NCBI GenBank assembly: GCA_040388605.1
Contig: JAZKBN010000008.1
Coordinates: 1-64,000 of the forward strand
DNA: 64,000 bases
DNA from: JAZKBN01 sp040388605
GTDB taxonomy: Bacteria > Bacteroidota > Bacteroidia > Cytophagales > Flexibacteraceae
Reading direction: 5' to 3'
The position numbers and the translations under genes are program-made. The notes under the pieces are model-generated. The model saw only the letters and a program-made list of their open reading frames with translations, had not been told where the DNA came from and did not search any database. This document shows positions 1 through 7,642 of this stretch, one piece after another; position 1 is the first letter of the stretch; each line of letters begins with the position of its first letter.

Positions 1-236
1 GGAGCATAAAAGCATCAGCAACGCTATACAGTACTTTTTCATAGATTTAAGAATTACAAAATCACTTCAGTGTGACCCAAACGTTTTCCGAATATTAACA
101 CTAAAAACCCGGCAAGGGCAAATTATATTATGCCCTGTAAAATTACCAAGCCCCCGCCCCCCTTTTCCCCGATACGCTTTTTACCCTTATCTTTACACCC
201 GACAGCCCATTACGTTTACTCCCCCTTCACGCTACT
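1..236. other. 5' edge, no gene seen
   Basis: No coding region is convincing here. A 6-bp inverted repeat (AGGGCA ... TGCCCT, about 115-143) could be the terminator or a structured leader of an upstream gene outside the window. A weak -7-like TATCTTTA lies at about 187-194, which would give a short leader for the aminotransferase that follows. Confidence 0.3.
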
Positions 237-1313
237 TTGATAACCGTTACCAAAAGCTTTCTGCCCGATATTGAGGAGTACTTCGCACTCATACGCAAAG
301 TATGGGAGAGCGGGCACCTCACCAACCACGGCCCCCTGGTTAACGAGCTGGAGGAGAAAATTAAAGACTACCTGGGCGTAAAATACTTTTACTACGTTAA
401 CAACGGTACCATTGCCCTGCAAATTGCCATTAAGGCCCTGGGCCTCAGCGGCGAGGTTATAACCACCCCCTTCAGCTACGTGGCCACCACAAGCTGCCTG
501 GTCTGGGAAAGCTGCACCCCCGTTTTCGCCGACATTGACCCTGAGACACTTACCATTGACCCGGCCAAAATAGAAGCCGCCATTACCCCCCGCACCACCG
601 CCATTCTGGCCACGCACGTTTACGGTATTCCCTGCGATGTGGCCCGCATAGAGGAAATTGCAAAACGCCATAACCTGCGCGTTATTTACGATGCCGCGCA
701 TGCTTTCGGGGTAACTATAAACAACAGCAGCGTGCTCAATTACGGCGATATAAGCACGCTCAGCTTCCATGCCACCAAGCTGTTCCATACCGTTGAAGGC
801 GGGGGCATTGCCACCAACGACCGGGAGCTGGCCCGCCGCATCAGCTATATGCGCAATTTCGGGCATAACGGGCCCGAGGACTTTTTCGGGGTGGGCATCA
901 ACGGCAAGAGCAGCGAGTTTCATGCGGCCATGGGCCTTTGCCTGCTGCCGCATTTAGGGCAGGTGCTCGCCAAGCGCAAACTGCTCAGCGAGAAATACGA
1001 AACCCTGCTGAAAGAAGAAAACGTAAATATAAGCCGTCCGAAAATCGGCGATGAGGTGGCTTATAACTACAGCTATTTCCCTATACTTTTCGAAAGCGAG
1101 GCCGAAATGCTGACGGTGAAAAACCGCCTGGCGGCATACAATATACATACGCGCAGGTACTTTTACCCGTCTTTGAACACGCTCAATTATGTGGCACCGC
1201 AAAGCTGCCCGGTATCTGAAGACGTGAGCACAAGGGTGCTTTGCCTGCCCCTGTACCCTGATCTTACCGAGCAGGAAGTAAGCCGCATCGTGCGTAAAAT
1301 AGCCTTCGAATAG
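237..1313 (+). CDS. DegT/DnrJ/EryC1-type sugar aminotransferase
   Basis: This is a PLP-dependent aminotransferase of the DegT/DnrJ/EryC1/StrS family, which normally transfers an amino group from glutamate to a keto group on a nucleotide-linked sugar. The 358-residue length is usual. The family signature SFHATKLFHTVEGG sits around residues 176-189, with Lys181 as the expected PLP-binding lysine. NNGTIAL (55-61) is the phosphate-binding region. Translation probably begins at a TTG: the family N terminus (ITVTKSFLP) starts exactly there and no ATG precedes it. The gene is followed 2 bp later by an acyltransferase and then a lipid-linked glycosyltransferase, so an N-acylated amino sugar for surface glycans is likely. 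The exact sugar cannot be told. Confidence 0.9.
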   Translation: MITVTKSFLPDIEEYFALIRKVWESGHLTNHGPLVNELEEKIKDYLGVKYFYYVNNGTIALQIAIKALGLSGEVITTPFSYVATTSCLVWESCTPVFADIDPETLTIDPAKIEAAITPRTTAILATHVYGIPCDVARIEEIAKRHNLRVIYDAAHAFGVTINNSSVLNYGDISTLSFHATKLFHTVEGGGIATNDRELARRISYMRNFGHNGPEDFFGVGINGKSSEFHAAMGLCLLPHLGQVLAKRKLLSEKYETLLKEENVNISRPKIGDEVAYNYSYFPILFESEAEMLTVKNRLAAYNIHTRRYFYPSLNTLNYVAPQSCPVSEDVSTRVLCLPLYPDLTEQEVSRIVRKIAFE

Positions 1314-1315
1314 GC

Positions 1316-1990
1316 ATGGCAGAAACGCTTGTCTACATACTCGGCGCCGGCGGGCATGCCGCCAAAGCCCTGAACAACCTCTTGCGCAGCCTCGATAAAG
1401 AATCGGGCCTTAAGGTGGCGGGCTTTATTTCGAACGAGCATCCGGGCACAATCAGCCACAGGGGCTACCCTGTATTATTCAGCTTCAATACTGTGCCTGA
1501 TTGGCTTGATCTCAGCAAGGCGCTCTATCACAGCGCCGTAGGCGATATGCACATCAGGCGGCAGCTCGCCATGCAGGCCGAAGCCCTTGGCATGCGCCCG
1601 GTACCGGCCATTGGACCCAATACTTATATAGCAGATGATAACCTTGATCTGGGCGGCGCTTTTATGGGCGCCGGTTCGGTTATAGAAACGGGTTGCAGCA
1701 TTGGTAAAGGCCTGCTGCTTGATACCCATGCCGTGCTGGAGCATGACTGTACCACCGGCGATTACGTAAACATCAGTCCCAATGCAACGGTTTGCGGGGG
1801 CGTTCGCATAGGTTCGGGCACCGTTATAGGGGCCGGGGCTGTTGTGCGCGAAAAAATTACAATAGGCGGGGGCGCATTAATAGGCGCCGGGGCCGTGGTG
1901 CTCAGCCATATACCTGATTTTGCAGTGGCCTACGGCGTACCTGCAAAAGTAATCAGGTACAGGCAGCCCGGAGATAAAATTTATAAATGA
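1316..1990 (+). CDS. NeuD/PglD-like sugar O/N-acyltransferase
   Basis: A 224-residue acyltransferase of the NeuD/PglD group. The N-terminal part has a Rossmann-like nucleotide-sugar binding motif (LGAGGHAAKAL, about residues 7-17). The C-terminal half is a left-handed beta helix of hexapeptide repeats, visible as recurring G-A/I-x-x-G-x-V steps (for example GAGAVVREKITIGGGALIGA). The family transfers acetyl groups from acetyl-CoA to amino or hydroxyl groups of sugars. It starts 2 bp after the aminotransferase and its stop overlaps the next start (ATGA). The natural reading is acetylation of the amino sugar made by the upstream enzyme; a short hydroxyacyl donor is also possible. Confidence 0.87.
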   Translation: MAETLVYILGAGGHAAKALNNLLRSLDKESGLKVAGFISNEHPGTISHRGYPVLFSFNTVPDWLDLSKALYHSAVGDMHIRRQLAMQAEALGMRPVPAIGPNTYIADDNLDLGGAFMGAGSVIETGCSIGKGLLLDTHAVLEHDCTTGDYVNISPNATVCGGVRIGSGTVIGAGAVVREKITIGGGALIGAGAVVLSHIPDFAVAYGVPAKVIRYRQPGDKIYK

Positions 1991-3006
1991 TACCGGCAGA
2001 TAACACAATACATACAAACCCTGCGCAGGGCAGTTTTTCTGCCGATGCCCAAGCTCCCTTTATTCAGCAAAGGGCAGAGGTTGACTATACAGTGCTGGTG
2101 CCTGTGTATTTTAACGAAGGCTCTTTAGAGAAAACCTACGAGCTGATAATGACGCAGGTAGTAGCCGCCAACCCTACCCGCAGCTATGAGTTCGTATTCA
2201 TAGACGACGGTTCCGGCGACGGCTCTTATGCCGAACTTTTAGGCATTAAAGCCAAAAACCCCGATAACGTAACCGTTATTAAGCTGAGCCGAAATTTCGG
2301 ACAGGTATCGGCATTTATGGCAGGCTACAGTTTGGCCAGGGGCAAATGCATAATCAATATCTCGGCAGATTTGCAGGACCCGCCGCACCTGATAAACGAA
2401 ATGCTGGACAACCATTTTAACCACGGTTTCCAGATAGTAATTTGTACCCGCGAGGCCCGCGAGGAAAGTTATTTCAGGCGCAAAACCAGCAAGCTTTTTT
2501 ATGCCTGGATGAAGAAGCTCAGCTTTAAAAACATGCCCGAAGGCGGTTTCGATTTTGCGCTCATCAGTGCCCGGGTAAAAAATATTATTCTCAGCCAACG
2601 CGAAGCCAACCCATTCTGGCAGGGCCAGATTCTCTGGACCGGTTTTGCCATCAAGTGGATACCCTATACCCGCCTTGCCCGTGAAATTGGCACTTCCCGC
2701 TGGACCTTCGCCAAAAAAGTAAAATACCTGCTCGACGGGGTGCTCAGCTACAGCTATTACCCTTTACGGCTTATGAGCGGAATTGGCCTGATTACGGCGC
2801 TTATCGGTTTTTTATATGCGCTGGTGGTAATTGCGCAGTACTTTATGGGTGGCGCCCCTTTCCAGGGTTGGTCGCCTATTATGATAGTTTTGCTGGTGGT
2901 AAGCGGGCTGCAAATGCTCATGCTGGGCATCATAGGCGAGTACCTCTGGCGAACCCTTGACCAAACCCGCAACCGGGGGCAGTTTATTATTGAGAGCGTA
3001 AAGTAA
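1987..3006 (+). CDS. Glycosyltransferase family 2, polyprenyl-phosphate type, membrane-anchored
   Basis: A GT-A fold glycosyltransferase similar in layout to DPM1/ArnC/GtrB enzymes, which move a sugar from a nucleotide donor to undecaprenyl phosphate at the inner face of the membrane. FIDDGSGDGS (71-80) and DLQDPP (128-133) are the donor and metal-binding motifs. Two C-terminal transmembrane segments (about 260-286 and 298-324) are typical of this group. An unusual 30-residue polar N terminus precedes the catalytic domain. It overlaps the acyltransferase by 4 bp (ATGA), so the three genes form one operon. The acceptor and sugar are inferred from context only. Confidence 0.9.
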   Translation: MIPADNTIHTNPAQGSFSADAQAPFIQQRAEVDYTVLVPVYFNEGSLEKTYELIMTQVVAANPTRSYEFVFIDDGSGDGSYAELLGIKAKNPDNVTVIKLSRNFGQVSAFMAGYSLARGKCIINISADLQDPPHLINEMLDNHFNHGFQIVICTREAREESYFRRKTSKLFYAWMKKLSFKNMPEGGFDFALISARVKNIILSQREANPFWQGQILWTGFAIKWIPYTRLAREIGTSRWTFAKKVKYLLDGVLSYSYYPLRLMSGIGLITALIGFLYALVVIAQYFMGGAPFQGWSPIMIVLLVVSGLQMLMLGIIGEYLWRTLDQTRNRGQFIIESVK

Positions 3007-3030
3007 TAGGCAGGTTCACAATATGTGTCC

Positions 3031-5412
3031 CTAGCGTGCAATAAGCTCGGTATAGTCAACAGTTAGCCTCCCTTTCCGGAGATAATATACACGAAGCTCT
3101 GTGCTTTGCACTTCCTGGTTTAAATCAAGCGGAAGTATAAAGTCTTTATATACATCTTCAGGTCCGAAGCTTTTTGCCGTAAGGCCCTGCCTTGAGGCGA
3201 CAAATTCGCCCAGTGCGTTTTTGCAGAGTACTTCAATAACAGCCACGCTGTCTGTCGCCTCGGCATTTTCAGCCTTCATCCTGAACACGGCATTGTATTT
3301 ACCGGCCGGCAGGGCAGTGCCCGGGCCTGTTATCAGCAGGTTTCCTTTGTAATCGTTTCGGCTTTCATACCCGGTATGTATGGTTCTGGCTGCAAACCCC
3401 GATGCGTTTATATCGTCAATTTCAAGGCTGCGACGGCTCCGGTCATTTTCAATAAAGGGCGAGGGCTGCCTTTCGGCCTCAAACCTGCGGGTAAACAGCT
3501 GCATAAACTCCGCTGTTTTCTCCTGTGCAACCGGCTTGTTGGTAGTCAGGGTTATGTAGCCTATATGGTCTATAACGTGGCATTTGCCTTCATTAACTTC
3601 TTTCACTATGCCATTAAACACATTGGGGAATCGTGCCGCCCATTTGGGGCTGAGGTCAAGCAGCATGTAGCCGTTGTTAAAACGGTGGTCGGCATCCATG
3701 GCCATGAAATGGGTAACCACCAGGGGCAGCAGGTTGTCTGATGCATCAAGGTCTGCGCCGGCGGGCACTTTCTGCAGCAGGGTTTGGGCCCGGCTCGTAA
3801 TAATCTGCCTGCCGTTAAACACCTCGCGGCCAAGGAACAGGTGGGTGCAGGGCGGCAGGTGGCCCGATATGTAGTTGAATATAAAGGCAATAAGAGGCAT
3901 AAGCCAGAGGATGGTTCCCCGGTTGCTGCGCAGGGTTTGCAGGCCCAGTATGGTGTTGAAAAATATGGCGGCTACCCAATAGCCTGTAAAATGGCTGGTT
4001 ATGGAATACATTTCCCATCCCGAGCTGAAAAAGCATATAACAGCCGGCGGCACCAGTAAAATAAATCCCTTATGCTGCCTGAAGGCCATAAACAACAGGG
4101 GCCCGAAGGCGAGCAGCAGGTAAAGCAGCTTCTGCGGGTTGCCTAATATATAATGTATGTCGAAAGTGAGGTCGGCAAGCAGGTGGGTTACAAATACGAA
4201 CAGGTTATCGGGGTCTGCCTGTATCACATCGGCATAGCGCTCCCTGAAAAACCTGAAGGTACCCTGCCTGAACCATGGTATAAGGTACCCCACCGTTATT
4301 ACAAAATACACTGCCGAAACAGTAATCACGGCGCTCCCTTTCAGGTATTCACGCCGCGCAAAAACCATATACAGGCCTATGGCGACACAGCTGAGCGCCA
4401 AATCTTCGCGCAGGCCCAGGCAAAGAGCCAGAAAAAGCCAGAACTGCAGGCTTTTGCCTGATTCCATAAACCAAAGCAGCCACAGGAAAAAGAAGGGCGC
4501 CAGGAAGAGTTCATAATAATCGTAGAGCCCTAATACATTTAAAAAGGGGTGAAAAAAATAGCAGAGCGTGAGCGCAAGGCCCAGCGGTGCGCTCCCTGTT
4601 TTCAGTTTTGTGAGCTTATAAACAGGTATGCCCCCGTATGCCAGCGCAGCCGATGAAAGCAGCAGCAAAGCGCCTGCTGCCGGCCAAATACGCAGCAAGG
4701 GCGCCGAAAGGCACATGGTGGGCTCAAAATGCTCCCCGAAATAGCTCATGCTGTGCAGCACTGAGCTGGTTGTTTTGCCTTCGTAAGCAAACCTGTACAG
4801 CCAGCCCAGGTAAATGCTCATGTCGCCCCCGTCGTCGGCGTTGATGGAAATCTTGTATGATACAAAAAACAGCCAGGCGAAGTATGCTGTGCAAAGCCCC
4901 CATACCCAAAGGGTAACCCGGGCTTCGGGCATGTTTTCAAGCCTGCTTACAAGCTTAGGAAAGGCCTGCTTCAGCTGAACGCCTTTCAGCCAATGCCCAA
5001 AGGGTGGAATGGCAAGCAGCAGCGCTGCAAGGGCATAATGCTCCCAATAAAACACCGGGGCAAAAACAGCCACCAAAACGCAGTATATTCCAAAAGCAAT
5101 AAGCCCGGGAAAAAAGGCTTTGGCCGCCAAATAATTCAGCAAGCCTGTGAAGATTTCCTTTGAAGACAGCCTTCGGTATTTCAAAATACCGAAGATCAGT
5201 GCCAAGCCTGTAAATGCCGCTGAAAAACCGACCGTTAACAGGGTGACCTTGGCGCTTATGGCACTTAGCCCTGTGCCCATCATGCCTTTTAATTCCCCGG
5301 GAAAAAGTATGCTGCATACAAGCAAGGCAGGTGCATAGCCAATTAAAAACAGCCATGCCACAGTCAGCAGCGAGGGCTTTTTATAAGGTTCAGCCGAAAA
5401 TGAAAAGGGCAT
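3031..5412 (-). CDS. DUF2079 polytopic membrane protein (GT-C-like)
   Basis: A 793-residue inner-membrane protein with about a dozen hydrophobic segments over the first ~510 residues and a soluble C-terminal part. The stretch with D-x-G-D-M-x-I-Y-L-G-W, then a conserved H-S-x-x-x-F-G-E-H-F-E-P segment, matches the pattern of DUF2079 proteins, thought to be GT-C-type glycosyltransferases using lipid-linked sugars. The last ~140 residues (from about 650) read as a beta-sandwich, perhaps a carbohydrate-binding module. It converges with the sugar operon; the two stops are 25 bp apart. A role in glycan assembly is plausible but unproven. Confidence 0.72.
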   Translation of the reverse strand: MPFSFSAEPYKKPSLLTVAWLFLIGYAPALLVCSILFPGELKGMMGTGLSAISAKVTLLTVGFSAAFTGLALIFGILKYRRLSSKEIFTGLLNYLAAKAFFPGLIAFGIYCVLVAVFAPVFYWEHYALAALLLAIPPFGHWLKGVQLKQAFPKLVSRLENMPEARVTLWVWGLCTAYFAWLFFVSYKISINADDGGDMSIYLGWLYRFAYEGKTTSSVLHSMSYFGEHFEPTMCLSAPLLRIWPAAGALLLLSSAALAYGGIPVYKLTKLKTGSAPLGLALTLCYFFHPFLNVLGLYDYYELFLAPFFFLWLLWFMESGKSLQFWLFLALCLGLREDLALSCVAIGLYMVFARREYLKGSAVITVSAVYFVITVGYLIPWFRQGTFRFFRERYADVIQADPDNLFVFVTHLLADLTFDIHYILGNPQKLLYLLLAFGPLLFMAFRQHKGFILLVPPAVICFFSSGWEMYSITSHFTGYWVAAIFFNTILGLQTLRSNRGTILWLMPLIAFIFNYISGHLPPCTHLFLGREVFNGRQIITSRAQTLLQKVPAGADLDASDNLLPLVVTHFMAMDADHRFNNGYMLLDLSPKWAARFPNVFNGIVKEVNEGKCHVIDHIGYITLTTNKPVAQEKTAEFMQLFTRRFEAERQPSPFIENDRSRRSLEIDDINASGFAARTIHTGYESRNDYKGNLLITGPGTALPAGKYNAVFRMKAENAEATDSVAVIEVLCKNALGEFVASRQGLTAKSFGPEDVYKDFILPLDLNQEVQSTELRVYYLRKGRLTVDYTELIAR

Positions 5413-5754
5413 ATTTTATAATTAAAATTTCAGATGGCGGGCAGAGCGCCTGTATAAATTGTAAAGCTGTATCAATTAGGCTTATGCAAGGTTTTCGAAA
5501 GCGCAATACAGGGTGCTAAACTATTAAAAATACAAATACATGTAAATTTACTTTCAAATATACTGAAATTACATCAGCATGCTGAATGCGGATAAGGCAT
5601 GGGTAGGTATGCGTTCAAAAACCAAAGGCAGGCAGGATAAGTATTCTGAAACACCTGATTTAATTTTTTGCCGAAATCAAGGTGATTTTCAACGGCTATT
5701 TGAGCTGCTATTGCCTTGGTTAATGGGTGAGGCAAGGTTGCTTGCGGGGCTGAC
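5413..5754. other. Intergenic, 342 bp, no convincing gene
   Basis: AT-rich spacer upstream of the DUF2079 gene and downstream of the next minus-strand gene. An open frame of 75 codons on the plus strand runs into the neighbouring gene and lacks any family resemblance, so I do not call it. No clean promoter or terminator is visible. Confidence 0.4.
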
Positions 5755-6441
5755 TCATTTAGTGCCCCAAACGTTTTTCCCGGGTTTAACTTTTCTGTTC
5801 AGATAATTAAGCTCCTCCTTACTTAGCGCGTGCCTGCTGCCCCCGGACCCTGGCAGTTTATTATTATTTAAATTACCCTGGTTTGCTTTATGATTCAGCG
5901 GCAAACAAATTGTTGCTTTGGGTAACAGTGTATAAAGATTTTCGAAATGCTCAATCTTCAGCCTGATCCTGCTCCCCGGATTTAAGCGCGCTGCTGTGCC
6001 ATCGTGCTCATAACCAAAAAACGAATTAAGTGTGAGCAGGCTATCTGATAATCGAGTGCAGGAATATAGGCCGTCGCCACTTATCTGTAGTTCATGTGAA
6101 CTGTGTATATAATAAGTGGTTCCATCCTTTAAATCCTTAACCCAGCCATTAAATGCCCGTGTTTTCAAATTAACAATGCCGCACTTAATGTTTTTACTGA
6201 AACTCTTGGTAACCTCTAATTTAACAATGCTGTATTGTGCCGGGGAACTGTTAACGTCCCTATAGCTTTCATGCCCAAGCACTCTCCCCTCAAAAATTTC
6301 AGCTCCCGGCACAAAGAAATACTTATTTATTTCTGCCATCTCTATTTTTGAGAACTCATGTTTAGTCGGTGTTTCACCGTTTTGAGCAAAGAGCTTCAAG
6401 CTGCAAAACAATAAAAAGACTATGGGTATCAGCATTTTCAT
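5755..6441 (-). CDS. Secreted protein of unknown family (copy 1 of a tandem pair)
   Basis: A 228-residue protein with a Sec signal peptide (hydrophobic core IPIVFLLFCSLKLFA, cleavage near LFAQ, about residue 20). I do not recognise the family. It is clearly related to the gene at 6547-7089: both have EFSK, an FVPGAEIFE / LVPNAEIFE block, GHESY / SHESY, KSFS followed by a conserved I-x-C-G, and a late I-x-x-Y-x-x-L-L-P-x-x-x-x-C segment. The C terminus is longer and polar in this copy. The two Cys in the shared core may pair. It is probably periplasmic or exported; function unknown. Confidence 0.75.
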   Translation of the reverse strand: MKMLIPIVFLLFCSLKLFAQNGETPTKHEFSKIEMAEINKYFFVPGAEIFEGRVLGHESYRDVNSSPAQYSIVKLEVTKSFSKNIKCGIVNLKTRAFNGWVKDLKDGTTYYIHSSHELQISGDGLYSCTRLSDSLLTLNSFFGYEHDGTAARLNPGSRIRLKIEHFENLYTLLPKATICLPLNHKANQGNLNNNKLPGSGGSRHALSKEELNYLNRKVKPGKNVWGTK

Positions 6442-6546
6442 AAAGTGCGGAAGCTTACATATAAAACGGTGAAGCGCTGTTCATATTTATTCGTTCCGAT
6501 TGTTGGATGTACCTGTTCCTGAATTTTGCCAGGCTCCTTAATGTCA

Positions 6547-7089
6547 TTACCTCCCCCTGCCTTGCTTTATTTCGCTGCAAACCTTTGACTGAGGAAGCAG
6601 TGGGTAAATATTCCGGTAATCGTCAATCTGCGCTTTTACCTGGTTGTCTATAAGCAGGTAAGCGGCGTTTTTTCCGTTCGGGTCATACATAAACCTTGCG
6701 TTCAGACTCAGGGTATTGTCTTTCAGCTTTATGCAAGATAAAAGCAAGTTGCCGAACATAGGGCTGCTGTGCTCAGCATCCATGTGCGATACTTTACCGG
6801 TAACAAGGTCGTGTAGTATTCCGCCGACTGCCTCGGTCCTGAATTTATATTCACCGCATTCAATACCCTGACTGAAGCTTTTTAGAACCTGCACAGTTAC
6901 AATGCCATAAGTGCCTGACTTATCATAATAAGACTCATGACTTATCACATGGGCCTCAAATATTTCGGCGTTAGGTACAAGAAACTTTTGGTTAATTACT
7001 TCTGAATCCTCCTTAGAGAATTCGGTTTTCTGAGCATACAGGCGTAAGCAACAGAAAAGAAGCAGCAGAACTATAGCCGGCTTTTTCAT
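6547..7089 (-). CDS. Secreted protein of unknown family (copy 2 of a tandem pair)
   Basis: A 180-residue exported protein related to its neighbour at 5755-6441. The ATG at 7089 is preferred over a TTG 36 bp upstream, because it starts right at the signal peptide (KKPAIVLLLLFCCLRLYAQ). Shared blocks with the neighbour are EFSKEDSEVINQKFLVPNAE, SHESYYDK, KSFSQGIECG and YPLLPQSKVC. No catalytic motif is visible. It lies 38 bp downstream of mscL on the same strand, but a functional link to that channel is not indicated by the sequence. Confidence 0.75.
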   Translation of the reverse strand: MKKPAIVLLLLFCCLRLYAQKTEFSKEDSEVINQKFLVPNAEIFEAHVISHESYYDKSGTYGIVTVQVLKSFSQGIECGEYKFRTEAVGGILHDLVTGKVSHMDAEHSSPMFGNLLLSCIKLKDNTLSLNARFMYDPNGKNAAYLLIDNQVKAQIDDYRNIYPLLPQSKVCSEIKQGRGR

Positions 7090-7127
7090 TTCATATAAGA
7101 TTGCTAAACCAAATCTTACTGCCAATC

Positions 7128-7565
7128 TTACCCCCTTTCCCCCTGCCTTTTCAGTAAATCCCGAATCTCAGCCAGCAGCACTTCTTCCCTTGTGGGTACG
7201 GGCTCCGGTGCGGGTATTACGGCGGCTGCAGCAGCATCTTCGGCTTCACGCTTCCTGCGGGCGGCATGCATAATTTTCAGGAACATGAACACGCAGAAGG
7301 CAATCAGCAGGAAATCAATTACAGACTGCAGGAAGAGGCCGTAATTGATTTTTACGGCTGGGGTTTCCCCTACGGCATGCTTTAGGGTAACGGCCAGCTT
7401 GTCGAAAGGCATATCGCCGAGAACAAGGCCAATGGGCGGCATCAGTATATCGTTCACCAGGGAGCCGGTAATTTTGCCGAAGGCCCCGCCTATAATCACA
7501 CCCACGGCCAAATCGAGGATATTGCCGCGGTTGATGAACTCTTTAAACTCTCTTATTACAGGCAT
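7128..7565 (-). CDS. mscL: Large-conductance mechanosensitive channel MscL
   Basis: A 145-residue MscL, which opens under high membrane tension to release solutes during osmotic downshock. The N-terminal amphipathic helix and pore-lining TM1 read REFKEFINRGNILDLAVGVI followed by IGGAFGKI, the family hallmark. TM2 is LFLQSVIDFLLIAFCVFMFLK near residues 78-98. The cytoplasmic helix at the C terminus (EEVLLAEIRDLLKRQ) is also typical; an Ala/Pro-rich linker before it is longer than in E. coli. It lies 77 bp downstream of the alpha-2-macroglobulin gene on the same strand and may be read through from it. Confidence 0.97.
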   Translation of the reverse strand: MPVIREFKEFINRGNILDLAVGVIIGGAFGKITGSLVNDILMPPIGLVLGDMPFDKLAVTLKHAVGETPAVKINYGLFLQSVIDFLLIAFCVFMFLKIMHAARRKREAEDAAAAAVIPAPEPVPTREEVLLAEIRDLLKRQGERG

Positions 7566-7642
7566 ATTTGTATGTCGGGTTGTTTTTTAGCCCTGCAATG
7601 CGCCGGGCGGTTTAATAAATAAATATACTACACATTTCTGCA

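Noticed and set aside
216..953. 245-codon open frame on the minus strand
   Set aside because: It lies opposite the aminotransferase gene, which has a clear family match; the protein is Gly/Val-rich without any domain.
5579..5806. 75-codon open frame on the plus strand
   Set aside because: It runs into the end of the secreted protein gene on the other strand, has no signal or family resemblance and no ribosome site.
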